From NCBI GenBank assembly GCA_027559495.1, contig JAMXSV010000018.1:62001-126000 (forward strand): a DNA stretch of 64,000 nt. The letters are read 5' to 3'. The notes beneath the pieces were generated by a model that made no database searches, was not told the DNA's origin, and worked only from the letters and a program-made list of their open reading frames with translations. The translations under genes were made by a program, and so were the position numbers. Positions 12,185 to 24,088 of the stretch are shown here, piece by piece (position 1 is the first letter of the stretch; the number at the start of each line of letters is the position of its first letter). Origin of the DNA: Aurifilum marmelostoma (Eukaryota; Ascomycota; Sordariomycetes; Diaporthales; Cryphonectriaceae).

Positions 12185-13260
12185 CTATCTCTATTTCTTG
12201 ACGCAACGGTTTTACCTTTTCATTAAAGAAACAAAGTGATGATAGAGGAAGGAGATGACGGCGATGAGAAACGAAGCCTCACAACAACAGGGCAGTCAGT
12301 GCAAGACCATATAATATATCTTTCTATCTACAGTTTGAGAAGAAAGTAGGACATCGGCTATGAATGCTTGTTGGTAGTTATCTTATCGTAGATCCCCGAG
12401 GTCGGCTCCGGCAGACGGTTGTCGATGGACGTCAGCAGAGGCCACCAAAAACCGTGGGTCCACCAGGTTCGGTATCAGAAATCCCGGGACGGACATTGAC
12501 ATCCATGTTACATTGCACCCCTCACCCGGCACATAACATGACTTCTTATCACTGTGCAAGTGAGTACGCATGCATGAAACCCCCCTGCTCTGATGAATCC
12601 ATCACATCAGTCCGTTAAGCACACCGCTGAAAACAGAAGGAATCTGACAAATGTCCACCACCACCTCCTTACCCCCCCCCCCTCCTCTCTTTCATTGCAA
12701 GCCTTGGTCTCTCTCCATCGTGTCTATCATTCATGGCTTATGCCCGGGTAATCCTCGTAATAATTCCACGTGCCGTCCCCTTCATAACACGTTCATAAGC
12801 ACAACCCCGGAAATGCGGGACGTCTTGACCGTGCCATACCAATTTTCCAGCCAATCATGCTTCTCTTAGCCCTCTGTACTAATTTACTGCACTCGAGATG
12901 TTTCCCCGCGAGTCGTGCCTCTTGCGCTCTTACACACCCACACCCCATCATGGTTCCAGTAAAATGGTGGACCAAAAAGGACTTGTTGAGGAGGCGAGGA
13001 TTAAATTCTCGCAGGGCCTGTCTTGTGCTCTCCAGCAAACAATTCTCTTTCAACACTTGTTGACGGTCATATCTCTCGGTATATCACTCGCACACTGAAC
13101 TGTACGAGAGGATATATATTATTGGCTCGTTGGCTCCGCCATAGCTACGCCAGGGCAACGACGGTGAATCCTCTAAGTAGAGGTCGATCCCCAGGCCTGG
13201 CTCAAATCTCGGTCTTCTTGCTCGCCCTCGTTCTCGTCACTACTTGCTTTCCTTCATATA
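12185..13260. other. Divergent promoter region, asparaginase and MFS genes
   Basis: About 1.1 kb shared upstream DNA. A TATATAT stretch at 13113-13119 lies about 145 bases before the transporter ATG and could be its TATA element. No gene was seen. Confidence 0.5.
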
Positions 13261-15229
13261 ATGTCTCGTCATGATCATGGCAGAGATCATGCCCGAGATG
13301 AACAACAACAAGAAGTTCAGGCCGGCCACCACCATCACCATGTCGATGATGATGATGATGATGCATTCCCAACCTATCAGCTCACCATCCTCGCGATATG
13401 TCGCTTCTCGGAGCCCATCGCCTTCAACTCCATCCTCGCGTACACATACGTGATGGTCCAAGACCTGAACGGGAACGACATCAACGCCTCTTTCTATGCA
13501 GGGCTGCTGGTCTCTGCATACGCCGTGGCCGAGGCCCTCACGGCCATGATGTGGGGCGCAATATCTGATCGCTACGGGCGCAAGCCGGTGGTTCTGTTTG
13601 GCCTCTGTGGCGTGGCCATCTCGAGCCTGCTGTTCGGCCTGGCCAAGAAGTACTGGGTTGCCCTGCTGGCCAGGTTCATCGGCGGCTCCCTCAACGGCAA
13701 CGTCTCTGTGATGCAGACCATGGTGGCCGAGATGGTGATGGACAAGCCGCAGCACGAGCCCAGGGCTTATGCCGTGCAGCCCTTCGTCTGGTTCCTGGGC
13801 TCTATCATCGGCTCTGCCATGGGAGGGTTCCTTGCCCAGCCGGCGAAATTCTACCCCGACATTTTTCCAGAGGATGGCTTGTTTGGGCAGTATCCATATC
13901 TCCTTCCCAACCTGGTGGCTGTTGTTGTCATCGTCGCGGCTGTCATTCAGGGCATATTTTTCCTTGACGAGACCAATCCGCGCTTCACCAAGAAAGGGAA
14001 TTCCATCAACACCGCACAGAAGAGCCACCACCGGCCTCCTAGCACGCTTGGGACTGAAGAAGGCCATGACGACAGTGACGACGACGCTGAGGACGCTGAC
14101 GAGACGACTCCCCTTGTCCGCGCCACCAGCCAGTCAAAGTCCATTGCCGAGAGTATGCGGCAGGTTGGACCATTCTTCAGTGAGGAGGGCCTGCCGACTG
14201 CTACTGACCAGCGGTTCGACCTTCGTCGCAACTCCTTTGGCACCATCCACTCCATCAGCGTCCGGCCAGATCTCCATGGCCTATCGCAAGAGGCACGAGA
14301 TCAACAACATCAGCAGCATCGGCCAGCAACACACAACAATCATAACCACGATACGACCCAGAGGGCTTTCAATTTTTCTGTCATTATGCTCATCATGACG
14401 CTTGTGATAGCTGCCTTCCACCAGATGGCTTTCGGTGCCATCCTCCCTATCTATCTCCTGGACTCTCCCTCCTACAATGCATCCTCGAGCACCACCACCA
14501 CCACCACGGCCATCGCTGACCACAGCGTTGGATCTTCTCGTCCTCGCCTGGATCTGGTGGGAGGCATGGGGTTCAGCCTCCACGATGTCGGTGGTTTTCT
14601 GGCCGTCAACGGCTTCATCGCCCTGTTTTGTCAGGGTGTCGTCTTCCCACTCTTCGTCGAGAAGGCTGGCGTCTGGCTTTCCTTCCTCCTGCCCACCCTG
14701 CTCTATCCCATCTGCTACATCATCATGCCCTTCCTCTCCCTCCTCCGCGCCGGCTACGACTCCAATAGCGACACCACCGCCCCTGAGGAGTCCTGGTTGC
14801 TGCCCGCAGGCATCTATGCCGCCATGTTCCTGCAGAACCTCCTCGGCATCATCGCCACCCCCCTGCGCCCTCATCCTGCTCAAGAACGCCACCCCCTCCC
14901 CGCTCGTCCTCGGACGGGTCAACGGCCTCGCCATGAGCGCAGTCTGCGCGGCCCGGACCATCAGTTCACCGCTGGTGGGCGTTGTCTACGACTTTGGCGG
15001 GAGCGCGGCCGCCTGGGGTAGCTGTGCCGCCGTTGCCTTGCTGGGGGCTGTACAGCTGTGGTGGGTACCCAGGGGGGGAAACATGGCCGGGGCGGGCGAG
15101 GCAGAGGTCCATGTGGAGAATGTGCTTGTTGGTCATGCGTCGGGGATAGAGGAAAATGGTGCTGTCTTGGACGAGGAGGACGAGGAGGACGAGGAAAATG
15201 AATATGACGGAAGAAGAAATAGAGAATGA
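13261..15229 (+). CDS. MFS transporter, DHA1-like (frame broken by one base)
   Basis: A multi-pass proton-coupled transporter related to yeast YCR023C-type members of the drug:H+ antiporter-1 group; the substrate is unknown. Twelve hydrophobic segments can be counted, with the MFS loop motif GAISDRYGRKP between TM2 and TM3 and a long hydrophilic central loop. The loop contains an acidic run and the motif ETTPLV, which resembles acidic di-leucine vacuole-sorting signals. The N-terminus is His/Asp-rich. At 14858-14863 six C shift the frame; with five C the text continues as ATPCALILLKNATPS, the normal segment for this family, and ends at 15229 (about 655 residues). As written the protein would stop at 15021 with a scrambled end. 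Single exon. Confidence 0.88.
14858..14863 (+). other. C6 run at a frame break in the MFS gene
   Basis: The frame of 13261 is good up to this run and the next frame is good after it. Removing one C restores transmembrane segments 11-12 and the acidic tail. Confidence 0.75.
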
Positions 15230-15423
15230 CGGTGTGGCAGGTCAGTTCTCAATCAGGCCTAGGCCGATGATTCGTGTATATTTCATGGAAAATTCGAAGC
15301 AATGATTGGAAAGTGTCTTTCATATACGCGGAAAAGCGGGTGAAGGGTAACAATTAAGGGAAATGGGAAAAAGAAATTGCTATCATATACTATCATCAAT
15401 ACATTCAAGTTGACAATCTTTTC

Positions 15424-16555
15424 TCAAGATCCGACCGGGCATTTATCCACTCGTGCCTCGTCAAAAAGGCATTTAGGACCTAGAAATGAGATCCTGCCAT
15501 CTTCCTTCTCATACTTGACGAGAGGAATCCCACGAGCATCTCCCCCGTCCTGCGGCTCGACGAGGCCTCTCTTCACCTTGCTGAAGAAAGCTTCAACCTC
15601 TCCCACAAAATCAGCAGCGTCCACGGCGCTCGTAATGTGTCCACAGGCCAGCCGTACCCTGTCCTCCTCAGAAGAGCCCGCAGCGTTCCAGCTGCTAATG
15701 AGATCTCTCAGCTTGTATAGGGACGAGGTGTAACTGCGGAGATTCCCGCCGCCGCCGGCAGGAAAGATGATCGGAGCCCATTCGTACATCGTATCACCCA
15801 CGAAGAGAAAACGCTCTTGAGGGTCCCATATAGCGACTTCATCTGGCGTATGGCCCGGGGTGTGGTATATGACAAGCCCGAGGTCATGTGATTCTTTGGC
15901 ATCGTCATATATGAGTGTCTCTCCGTCGTCTGCCCAATGCGTCACCGTGTATTTCGGCGTGTCCATCCCGACGAAGCGACAGAGGGAATTGCTGGGCAGG
16001 TCATCTTCGATGAAGCCTTTGTCGTTTGAGCTCGCCCAGATTGAAAAGCTAGGGGCGTCGGTGAACTGCTCTATACCACCTTTTACATAGAAATACATTA
16101 TGTCAACCCATATCGCTTCTCCTTGAAAACTGTACATAATTACAATCTACATGTCTCAATGTTGCAACATGGGATGGAGCAAAGAGCGGCTCACCGATAT
16201 GATCGTAATGACAGTGCGTACACACGACGACATAGCTCCTCCGTCCTTCAGGGTTCAACGCCTGCCCCTCATTTTCCTCGACAGGACACGTCTCTATGAA
16301 GCGGCGGAGGGACCTTAGCTCAACAGATGGGTCCCTTGCCGCGCCGCCACAGCCAGTGTCAAGAAGGACGATGACAGAAGTATAGACCTTGGCATATATA
16401 AAGGGATGCTCCCTCCACTGGTCATCTTCAACAATGAGAAAAGTCGTCGGGTTGAGGCGCGTGCAGGTGAAGCAGGTCGATGAAGGTAGCCCAGCTTGCG
16501 GTTGTTTTCCCTCGGCCACATCACAGCTGGAGACATTGATTTCGGCTGACGTCAT
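15424..16555 (-). CDS. Metallo-beta-lactamase-fold hydrolase
   Basis: A zinc-dependent hydrolase of the metallo-beta-lactamase superfamily; the substrate is unknown. Exon 1 (16555-16195) ends inside the signature HCHYDHIGG. Exon 2 (16079-15424) carries GHTPDEVAIW, VGDTMYEW and ACGHITSAVDA, supplying the remaining metal ligands. The 115 base intron uses a GTGAGC donor and an AAAAG acceptor; this choice is set by phase, because a nearer CAG acceptor leads to a stop. The product is about 338 residues. I see no signal peptide or membrane segment, so it is probably cytosolic. It is convergent with the MFS gene, with only 194 bases between stops. Confidence 0.88.
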
Positions 16556-18036
16556 GGTGTGGACAGGCGAATAATGCCTTGGGATACAGGATGTGAATGG
16601 AGCAGGAATATTGCAGGATATCTGATGAGATGATCTAAGGAAGAGCCTCTGGGATGTAAACAGTATTAGGCATACAAGTAAGTAGCGGCTGTGGAAAGGG
16701 AAGTACTTTGTCGTCTCAGGTCCATCTGCAAGCGTGCGGGGCGTGGTTATCCCATCTAATTACAGCCGCAGATGGTCCCATGGTTTATTTCTTTTCTGAT
16801 TTACCTAAACCCCCATCCTGCCATCCTGACCCTTCTGTCTTCCCATGCTTTGAAGAGTTTGACTTGACAAGGTCATTGGAAAAGCAAAGCCTGCCTTATT
16901 TTCCAAGAGAACACGGTGTGTATCTCAGCAGAAGTGTCAGAGCTCAGGCAGCAAGTGACACCTACCAAGTCATTTTCTGTTGTCTGGCACTTGCGTGAGG
17001 CACAATCGATCACCCGCCTGCCATTATTATTGTTCCTTTTCCTACCATATCTCTGACTGCCTGTCTTTTTATCCTCTGCTCTGGACTGTAGTCCACGTTG
17101 TGTCTTGTTGATCCGCTTTCTCCTCCTAGTTCCAAAGGTCCATCACTGCCTGAATCTAGTCAGATACTTAGATCCAGGCGGGCCTTTCTACAGCATGACT
17201 GTTCTCTCTATTCTTGTGTCCATTGACAAGTTTTGAACATGGGCTTTGACAATGGAAAGACCATGTCTCTTCGACTTCCACACCGAATGGTCTGAAGTCT
17301 AACCAGCTCTTAGAATCACCAAAGCAGGCTGCCAACAGCCAATGCCTTAATAATACGAAATCCACTGTGATAAAGAGCCCAGATTCCCGAGTTCGCGGGT
17401 GTGGCCGACGCTAACAGGCCTGGGGAAAATCTAACGGAAGTTCCCAGGCCGCCGGGCCTTCTACAATGCTCCGCGTCAAGTACCCGGGCCTCTGGTGAAG
17501 ATGTTGTTCGTCCACTTGGTTCGGCTTTTCGGGTTCCTGAGAGAGAGAGAGAGGCAATGTGTGGTAATGAAATGCAGACCTGAACCTCAACAGACCTGAG
17601 AATCCCAGTTGCCACCCAAGCTTCCGCCACCGATTGTGTACACGGGCAGGGCATGACGAAACTTAGAATCAGCATGGCATACCGAACCATTTCCGAGAAT
17701 GGTCTCTGAGCCGTTGCACCACCTGGGAGGCCAGGGGAGCCCCTGCAGTTAGCAGGTTTCGATGACGCCTTCTATCATGTACGTTTGGGCCTAGGCACAA
17801 CGTTCAGCCTTGAAAGTATGAAGCGCAAGCAATAATTATATAGCAGGGCCTGTTCGATTACTTGGTGATGATGGAGTTAAAAACGAGAGAGAAGGTCTGA
17901 CAAGTTCCCTAGATCCGCACGCCTTTCTTCTTTTTTTTCTTCTTTTTCTTCTTCCACAATCTAATTTCTACCGCCCGCGTATCACCATTTTTCAAACCAG
18001 AATTGATCGAACGCTTTGAGCCTTGCTTTCTATTTT
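16556..18036. other. Divergent intergenic region
   Basis: About 1.5 kb between the hydrolase and NADH dehydrogenase starts. Only short, unconvincing open frames were seen. A pyrimidine-rich tract (about 17925-17960) precedes the dehydrogenase start, as is common in fungal promoters. Confidence 0.5.
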
Positions 18037-19567
18037 ATGTTAGGATTCACGCGCAGGCGTGCCATAGCAGCCATGCCTTACGTAGCAAAACAAGCCAACA
18101 GGAAAGGGGTAGTCATTGTGGGATCCGGTTGGGCGGGAGCCACTCTGTCAACCGCTCTGGACGAGGGCAAGTTCAAAATCACCATTGTTTCTCCGGAAGA
18201 GACAACTCCCTATACGCCGCTTTTGGCGAGCGCTGCTTGCGGTCTATATGATTTCAGGTTCGTACCGGTGACCGTATACAAATCTGTCAGAGGAGAAGGG
18301 CAGAAAAAGAAAGAAAATAATTGCCCGTGTTACAAATTTCTAATTAGTCGTAACTAGTATCGTGGAAACTTCTATACGTCACCAAACTCGAGATCTGCGC
18401 TTCATCAAAGCCAGCGTCGCGGACGTCGACTTTGACTCCAAGATCTGCAAATGTCTGCCAGCCTTCGACAGGGTGGCGGACACCGAACCAGAATACTTCA
18501 GCCTGCCCTATGACTACCTCATTTTGGCTCCGGGATGTACCAACAACACTTTTGGCACACCTGGTGTTGCAGAAACCGCAATATTTGTCCGCACGGCACG
18601 GGATGCCAAGGCAATTCAAGCTCGTGTCCGTGATTGCTTCGAGATGGCCTCCATCCCTGGTCTGTCAGGACAGCAGAGTAAGTAGATGATCAAAGGACTT
18701 ACCAGTCCACAAGCCCCTGCTATGCCGAGGGTCGTGTCACAAGATAGCAGGAGAAACTGACCATTGCGCTTGTGGTCAGTTCGAGATATCCTCCACTTCG
18801 TGATAGTTGGAGCGGGTCCCACTGGCGTCGAGATATCAAGCGAACTCTCTGATCTCTTCCATGGAGATTTCGCGAGGCTGTACCCACACGTCAAGAAATA
18901 CGTGCGCATCTCGATACACGACATTGCGCCAAACGTGCTGAGCGGATTTGATCAGCACCTTCAGGAATACGCCATGGATAGCTTCGACAAGAGAGACGTC
19001 GAAGTCGTCACCGGCAGCCATATCGAGAAGGTGGACAGCAAAGCCATCTACACCAAGGAGCTGGGCAGGATACCTTGCGGTGCAGTGATCTGGAGCACTG
19101 GAAACAAGGTCACGCCGCTCGTGGAGAAACTCAAATGCAAGAAGGCTGAGAAGGGGCTGCCGCGGATGCTGACAGACGACTTCCTTCGGCTGAAGGCCGA
19201 TAAGGGCAACGGCACTATCCCTGATGTCTTTGCCCTTGGTGATGCTGCAGACATCGAGGGCGCCAGCCTGCCGACAACAGCAGAGGTTGCTTGCCAGAAA
19301 GGCAAGTGGCTTGCAACGGCAATCAACGAGGAGTTCGAGGGGAGCAGGACGGTTGGTCCATTCGAGTACAAACAAGCACCGATTGTTGCGTATCTGGGCC
19401 ACAGTGATGGTGTGATTGCTGGGAAGAATGACTACACCGGAGCGGAAGCCTGGGTGGCTTGGAGGAGTAAGAACTTTCTGTGGACGCGAACATGGAGACA
19501 GAGAGTGCTGGTGATTGTTAGCTGGGTGCTCGATCGGTTGACTGGTAGGACAATTGCTCCAAGGTAA
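18037..19567 (+). CDS. Type II (alternative) NADH:quinone oxidoreductase, short form
   Basis: A single-subunit flavoprotein that passes electrons from NAD(P)H to quinone without pumping protons, usually on the mitochondrial inner membrane. It shows the FAD-binding site VIVGSGWAGATLS near the N-terminus, TPLLASAACG, the NAD-binding site VIVGAGPTGVEISSEL in the middle and FALGDAADIEG toward the end, then a C-terminal Trp/Arg-rich amphipathic stretch that may sit on the membrane. Exons are 18037-18257, 18358-18677 and 18780-19567; phases agree. The product is about 442 residues, shorter than typical fungal NDE/NDI proteins (500-700), with almost no presequence and no EF-hand insert. An AIFM2/FSP1-like role is a possible alternative. 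The ATG at 18037 is the first in frame. Confidence 0.85.
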
Positions 19568-19754
19568 TTGCATGTACGAGATGATTCTGCTTTGGGCTTA
19601 ATTGCTATTACTTATACAACCACATAAAGCGAATGATAGAGAAGAAGAAAATTATATTGTGTTTTAGAAGACTTGTAGCCCAGCCGTAGTCTCACTGCAC
19701 AAGCACGCTGTGTAAACAGAAACGGAATCAAACACCCATATTATGAACAACTCA

Positions 19755-21122
19755 TCATTCTCCAACCACTACAAAAAGGAGCTCTGGATTGGATTCTCTG
19801 ATCACTCCTGCAGCATTCGCCGTCGCGTTGTTGAGACCTGGACCAGTCGGGTTGGTATCATCGTAGGGAAAAGCGTATCCCATGCCATCATACTGGTTTG
19901 CATGAACTAGCCGAGCATAGTGATTGGTGTGTGGGACGAAGTAGTACTGCTCGGCAGTAATGTTTGCGTTGGGCTGAAGCTGGCCATCCAGGATGAGGAG
20001 GGTGCTTCGTTGAAACGCAGCGCAAAGTCGTGGGACAATCTCGGCCTGGGTCCGGTCACTAGTACTTCCATTGACATGAAAGGGACTGCCTTCCTCCTGT
20101 GTACAGCCAAAGATCTGCGCGGTTGTTGGTTTGCCGAACACGTATTCATTGTTGGGCCCGTGGCACACGAGCTCTTCATTGACACTGATGTTGCAGGTGA
20201 CCACTGTGCTGTCTTCGATGTTTGAGGAGTCACTGTCCTGGGTGTCAATTCTCAGATCCGCGGTCTTGAAAGTCTCCCATACCTCGTCAACGTAGATGTC
20301 GTAATACGTCGACAAGTTGTCAGTAGGGTTCATGGCGAGGTACTGGCTCGGCGATAAGACGCGGACCAGCTTGTCACCAACGCGAACACAGAGTTTAGCC
20401 CAATTAAATTGATCGATCCGAGTCTGCTCTTCCAGGCCCTGGCACACTGTCTCTGTGACATTGGCAATGAGCCCATAGACAGTGGTTGTGACTCCCGTTT
20501 GTGACACCACCCTCATCCCCAAGGGGATAGACACCGAATCTACGTTGGAAATATCCGCGTAGAAGTTGTCCTTGAGGTATGTAAATTCCAGGAATGAGAA
20601 TGAGATGTTGTACTCCGGAAGGCCAGGATTCGAAACAGATGGCTGGACAAATCCCGCGTTCGATCCGCCTCCCACCGTGCCAAATGCAAGTGGTCCCTCG
20701 GAAACGTAGATACGACCGCTGGCAGCGTAACTTGGTAAAGAAAGAGACGTGTTCTCGCCAGGAGGGAGCAGAATCTCGTAGTTGTTATCCTCCAGAGTGT
20801 AATAGTAAGGAGCAGAGGTGTTGCCATCGGGTTTGACTTTCCAAAAGAACGAGCTGTCGCTTTCATTGTATAGGACGTAATAGTCCCCATTATCAGGGTC
20901 CAAAGCGGTGACATAGGCGTAAAATTGGTTCGTACGATTATTGTAGATGATTACATCAAGTTTTGCATCGCCTGGGTTTCGGTGGAAAAGCAGATGTTCT
21001 GGGTCTAGGCAATTGGTGCTCACATCAGGGGCTCTGTAGACATTGGAGCCTGTAGAGAGACCCGAGAAAAGTAAAGCAGCGGAGGTCGTGAGCCTCAATG
21101 CTTGGAAGAGAAAGTAGCGCAT
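19755..21122 (-). CDS. Secreted GH64-type beta-1,3-glucanase
   Basis: Predicted extracellular endo-acting glucanase of glycoside hydrolase family 64 (thaumatin-like fold), which releases laminaripentaose-type products from beta-1,3-glucan. The protein begins MRYFLFQALRLTTSAALLF, a clear signal peptide. The segments NFYADISNVDSVSIPLGMRV and YDIYVDEVWETF are characteristic of the family, the latter holding acidic residues expected in the active site. There are about ten N-glycosylation sequons and several cysteines, as expected for a secreted protein. Single exon, 455 residues. I chose the ATG at 21122; a longer open frame exists only through a TTG at 21137. A TATA-like element lies about 145 bases upstream. 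Confidence 0.88.
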   Translation of the reverse strand: MRYFLFQALRLTTSAALLFSGLSTGSNVYRAPDVSTNCLDPEHLLFHRNPGDAKLDVIIYNNRTNQFYAYVTALDPDNGDYYVLYNESDSSFFWKVKPDGNTSAPYYYTLEDNNYEILLPPGENTSLSLPSYAASGRIYVSEGPLAFGTVGGGSNAGFVQPSVSNPGLPEYNISFSFLEFTYLKDNFYADISNVDSVSIPLGMRVVSQTGVTTTVYGLIANVTETVCQGLEEQTRIDQFNWAKLCVRVGDKLVRVLSPSQYLAMNPTDNLSTYYDIYVDEVWETFKTADLRIDTQDSDSSNIEDSTVVTCNISVNEELVCHGPNNEYVFGKPTTAQIFGCTQEEGSPFHVNGSTSDRTQAEIVPRLCAAFQRSTLLILDGQLQPNANITAEQYYFVPHTNHYARLVHANQYDGMGYAFPYDDTNPTGPGLNNATANAAGVIRESNPELLFVVVGE

Positions 21123-21137
21123 GGTGTGGTTTAGCAA

Positions 21138-22987
21138 GTTAAAACTCGCTACCAGGACAAAATAGAAGAGAAGAAAAAGAGAGAGTGGTTGAGAAGAAAT
21201 ATAGTGCTGTCAAGGTGCCCGTATTTCGTTTGCTCCTAAAGTATGTGCTCTAGACAGCAGTGCCATTATTTATAAACACGCGCACCTGATGCCTGGCCAG
21301 TCACGAGGACGTCTTTTAAGTGTCGAGTCTCCTGACGTCCGTATTGACAGTGAAGCAGGAGCTGGATTATGACTAGCTAGGAGTGATGCGTCCAATGTTT
21401 GCGGCAGCAAACCAGCTAATTAATCATTGTATGGCAATCACCAGTCATATTATACAACGCAGGACTTACCAAGATACTTTTGGTGAAAAGTCACAGAAAG
21501 TCATTGACAAGGGGAAAAGAGGCATACAGTAATCATGATAACAAAAGTGAAGCCCTGAAGCGCTAGAATCACTGGCTAATTGCGTAAAAAGGTATCAGAT
21601 AATCACCTAAAACGTCATGTTGCAGCGCGAGGGCTGTAATGGGTCTATAACCTTGGAGCATCAGAATCCCAAAGTCTCCCTGGCGATGGCCCGACCCGGA
21701 GTAATTATCCACCCGTCAAGAAGAGGCTTCGGGGCAGCCAGGCCTTATTGTTCAATGATACGGCTCGTTATATATGTATGGAGCGGAAGAGAGTGTCCAC
21801 TCATAGCATTTAATAGACCGTGCCTTTCTGATGGTCAGTCTGCTGAGTGACTCGTATAGATGGTTGCGTCTCATTACCCTATGCCAAATTTTCTGGCCAG
21901 CAACCGTCTGCAACGTTGATGTGAATGTCAAACCGCTACCCATGGGGAAGACAGTATGGGGTATTATAGCAAACTGACCCATATACTTGCTTGTAAGGAA
22001 ATATCACACTAGTTTGAGTTCCTACATTGTCTGTCTGGTGGTGAGGCTCTGGAAGCTTTTGCCGAATAATCACGGTGTTGAGTCTCGATGACGGTGGATG
22101 CTGTCTACTGTCTGTATTTCAAGCCTTTTTATTTTAACAGGTTGTGATAATATGCAGCATTTGTGTGCTATGACAGTCCGGACTCTGAGTACCAAGCCAC
22201 TCACCATTCTCAGCCGCCATTTCTCTTTTGGCTCGTATAAGCGCTGATGATACAGTTACTCCTACGAGCTACTAGTGGCCGGAGACCTTCAACTAATTTC
22301 CAGGATACCTTTCAGAAAACAGTCAGAAGCCATCTGATACGCGTATGTATGTCAGTCAGTGGGCTCCGCCACCCATCTCGTTCACATACCTAAGTATAAA
22401 GTAAGTAGTCGAATAATGCCCAAGTAGAGCCGGCTGATAAGACTTCTGCTACCTACCTTTCTGTTCTGCGAGTTGAGCTTCTACATGAAATAAGGCTGGC
22501 ATGGCTCACAAAGGTATATTCTCATGTTCATGACTTTAGGCCGAAACATACACCTTTTAACATCCCCCCCCCCCCCTTTTTTTTTTCTTTTCTCTCTTTG
22601 CCCCCTGTTTTTCAGCTGTCTTGCTTTTCCGACGCCAATGGTGTCCCCCTCTCGCCCCCCACTCAAAGTCATCCTGGCTTTGCTGTGGTGAATGGCTAGT
22701 TGGACGGAAGACGGCTCTCGGCACTGACTTTGCAGGCAGGGAGAAGGATGACAGATGACGTTGCAAGGTTAAAGTGAAAATGGCAGCTGAGGAAAGGACA
22801 ATTTCAGACAAATGCATGTAAATATATTATCAGAACGTGTTTTGTGGTGATGACCGTGACCAACATATTTGACATACACACGGGCATGCACGGCATAATG
22901 ATTAAGCTCCATGCCTACAATAGAAGCTGGCACTTGTCCGCTTCGCTTCGATCCTGTGTGTTCTTCCAGGTCACACGCCACTTCCAC
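21138..22987. other. Intergenic region with promoter and a poly-C/T tract
   Basis: About 1.85 kb. It holds the GH64 promoter at its left end and the 3' side of the short-chain dehydrogenase gene at its right end. A C13-T10-like homopolymer block sits near 22563-22588. No gene was seen. Confidence 0.5.
21268..21274 (-). promoter_or_regulatory. Possible TATA box of the GH64 gene
   Basis: TATAAAT on the gene's strand, about 146 bases before the ATG, a plausible distance for a regulated fungal promoter. Confidence 0.45.
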
Positions 22988-24088
22988 TCATCGCTTGATG
23001 GCGTACTGCCCATGGATCTGCTCGCACCATTCCCAAAACTCCTTTGCCTTTCCATTCTCAATAGCCTTCACGATGCCAGCGTTTGTGGACTTCTGTTGCA
23101 GCCGCCCAAAAGGCAAGACATATGCGCCGTTGTTTTCGAGGCCGACCTCGTCACAAAATCCAGCGTACAGCATCGTGTAAGCACCCATCTGTGCCGGATA
23201 AAAGGTCGGGTTCAAAAATGTCATCAGCCAGCCCGGCTGGTGCTTCCAGACGGGGGTGGTGATCATGCCCGGGTTCTGCGTCACACTGACAATGGCATCG
23301 GCCTTGCCAGCCTCTGATTCGTGACCCCATCTGCGAGCCCCTTCGACGCCCAGGAGCCAGTTGCCAGCCTTGCTTGCTGCGTAATCGCGTGATGCTGATT
23401 CAGAGCCTGTCCCCTCAGCATTCATCTTGTTGATGGCATCCAGGTCCACGCCGTCTTCTGGTGCAAACCTCTCGATGATGAGGGAAGCAGTCCAGACCAC
23501 ACGTGTGGCGCCAGGCGGTGACAAAGACGCCGCAGTGCGCAGCTGGGGAAGCAGCTCCTGCGTGAAGAGCAGTGGGGCCACACAATTGACGCCGACGTGA
23601 CCCTCGATGCCCTGTTTGGTCTTGGTCCCAGCTGGACTCCCGGCAATGCCCGCATTGTTCCAGAGTATGTCCAGGCGAGACTCCCTCTCCGCGAAGAATG
23701 CCGCAGAGGATTTGATGGTTGAGAGGTCGTCGAGGTCGAGGTGCATGTAGATGATGCTCCCTGGTGTACCAGCTGTGCCCTTGTCGCCATCGTCCTTGGG
23801 AGAGGCTGCTTTATGCTCGTCGATGACTTCCTTGATAGCTGCTTGGGCACGTTCCTCGGACCTACACGCTATGTAAATCTTTGCACCTTTGGGGTACAGC
23901 AGTTTCACAAGCGCCAGCCCGATGCCAGAGTTGCCTCCGGTGATGATGAACACGCGGCCATCTTGACGGGGCACTGATGCCTCAGTGTAGGTTGGTTTAG
24001 GGGGAAACCACTGATCAACAATATCGACCACCTTGTCCCGCGACAGGTTTCTGAAGAGGGTGGAAAAGTTGATAAGAGTGTTCGGCAT
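22988..24088 (-). CDS. Short-chain dehydrogenase/reductase, retinol-dehydrogenase-like
   Basis: NAD(P)-dependent oxidoreductase of the classical SDR superfamily. Visible motifs are the cofactor-binding ITGGNSGIGLAL (residues about 50-61), LWNNAGIAG, the catalytic Ser region (VVWTASLII) and the active-site DYAASKAG (Tyr-x3-Lys). The C-terminal part includes NPGMITTPVW. A single exon encodes 366 residues, somewhat long because of an insert with KAASPKDDGDKGTAG after the cofactor domain. The ATG at 24088 fits the family's start (MPNTLINFSTLF); the open frame extends further only through a GTG. The substrate is unknown. It lies tail-to-head with the aldehyde dehydrogenase gene on the same strand; a shared pathway is possible but not shown. 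Confidence 0.9.
   Translation of the reverse strand: MPNTLINFSTLFRNLSRDKVVDIVDQWFPPKPTYTEASVPRQDGRVFIITGGNSGIGLALVKLLYPKGAKIYIACRSEERAQAAIKEVIDEHKAASPKDDGDKGTAGTPGSIIYMHLDLDDLSTIKSSAAFFAERESRLDILWNNAGIAGSPAGTKTKQGIEGHVGVNCVAPLLFTQELLPQLRTAASLSPPGATRVVWTASLIIERFAPEDGVDLDAINKMNAEGTGSESASRDYAASKAGNWLLGVEGARRWGHESEAGKADAIVSVTQNPGMITTPVWKHQPGWLMTFLNPTFYPAQMGAYTMLYAGFCDEVGLENNGAYVLPFGRLQQKSTNAGIVKAIENGKAKEFWEWCEQIHGQYAIKR

Noticed and set aside
16080..16137. Alternative acceptor for the metallo-beta-lactamase intron (TACAG near 16126)
   Set aside because: It puts the following codons in a frame with an early stop; the AAAAG acceptor at 16080 restores HYDHIGG.
21123..21137. Longer start for the GH64 glucanase
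   Set aside because: The codon at 21137 is TTG; the ATG at 21122 begins directly with a clean signal peptide.
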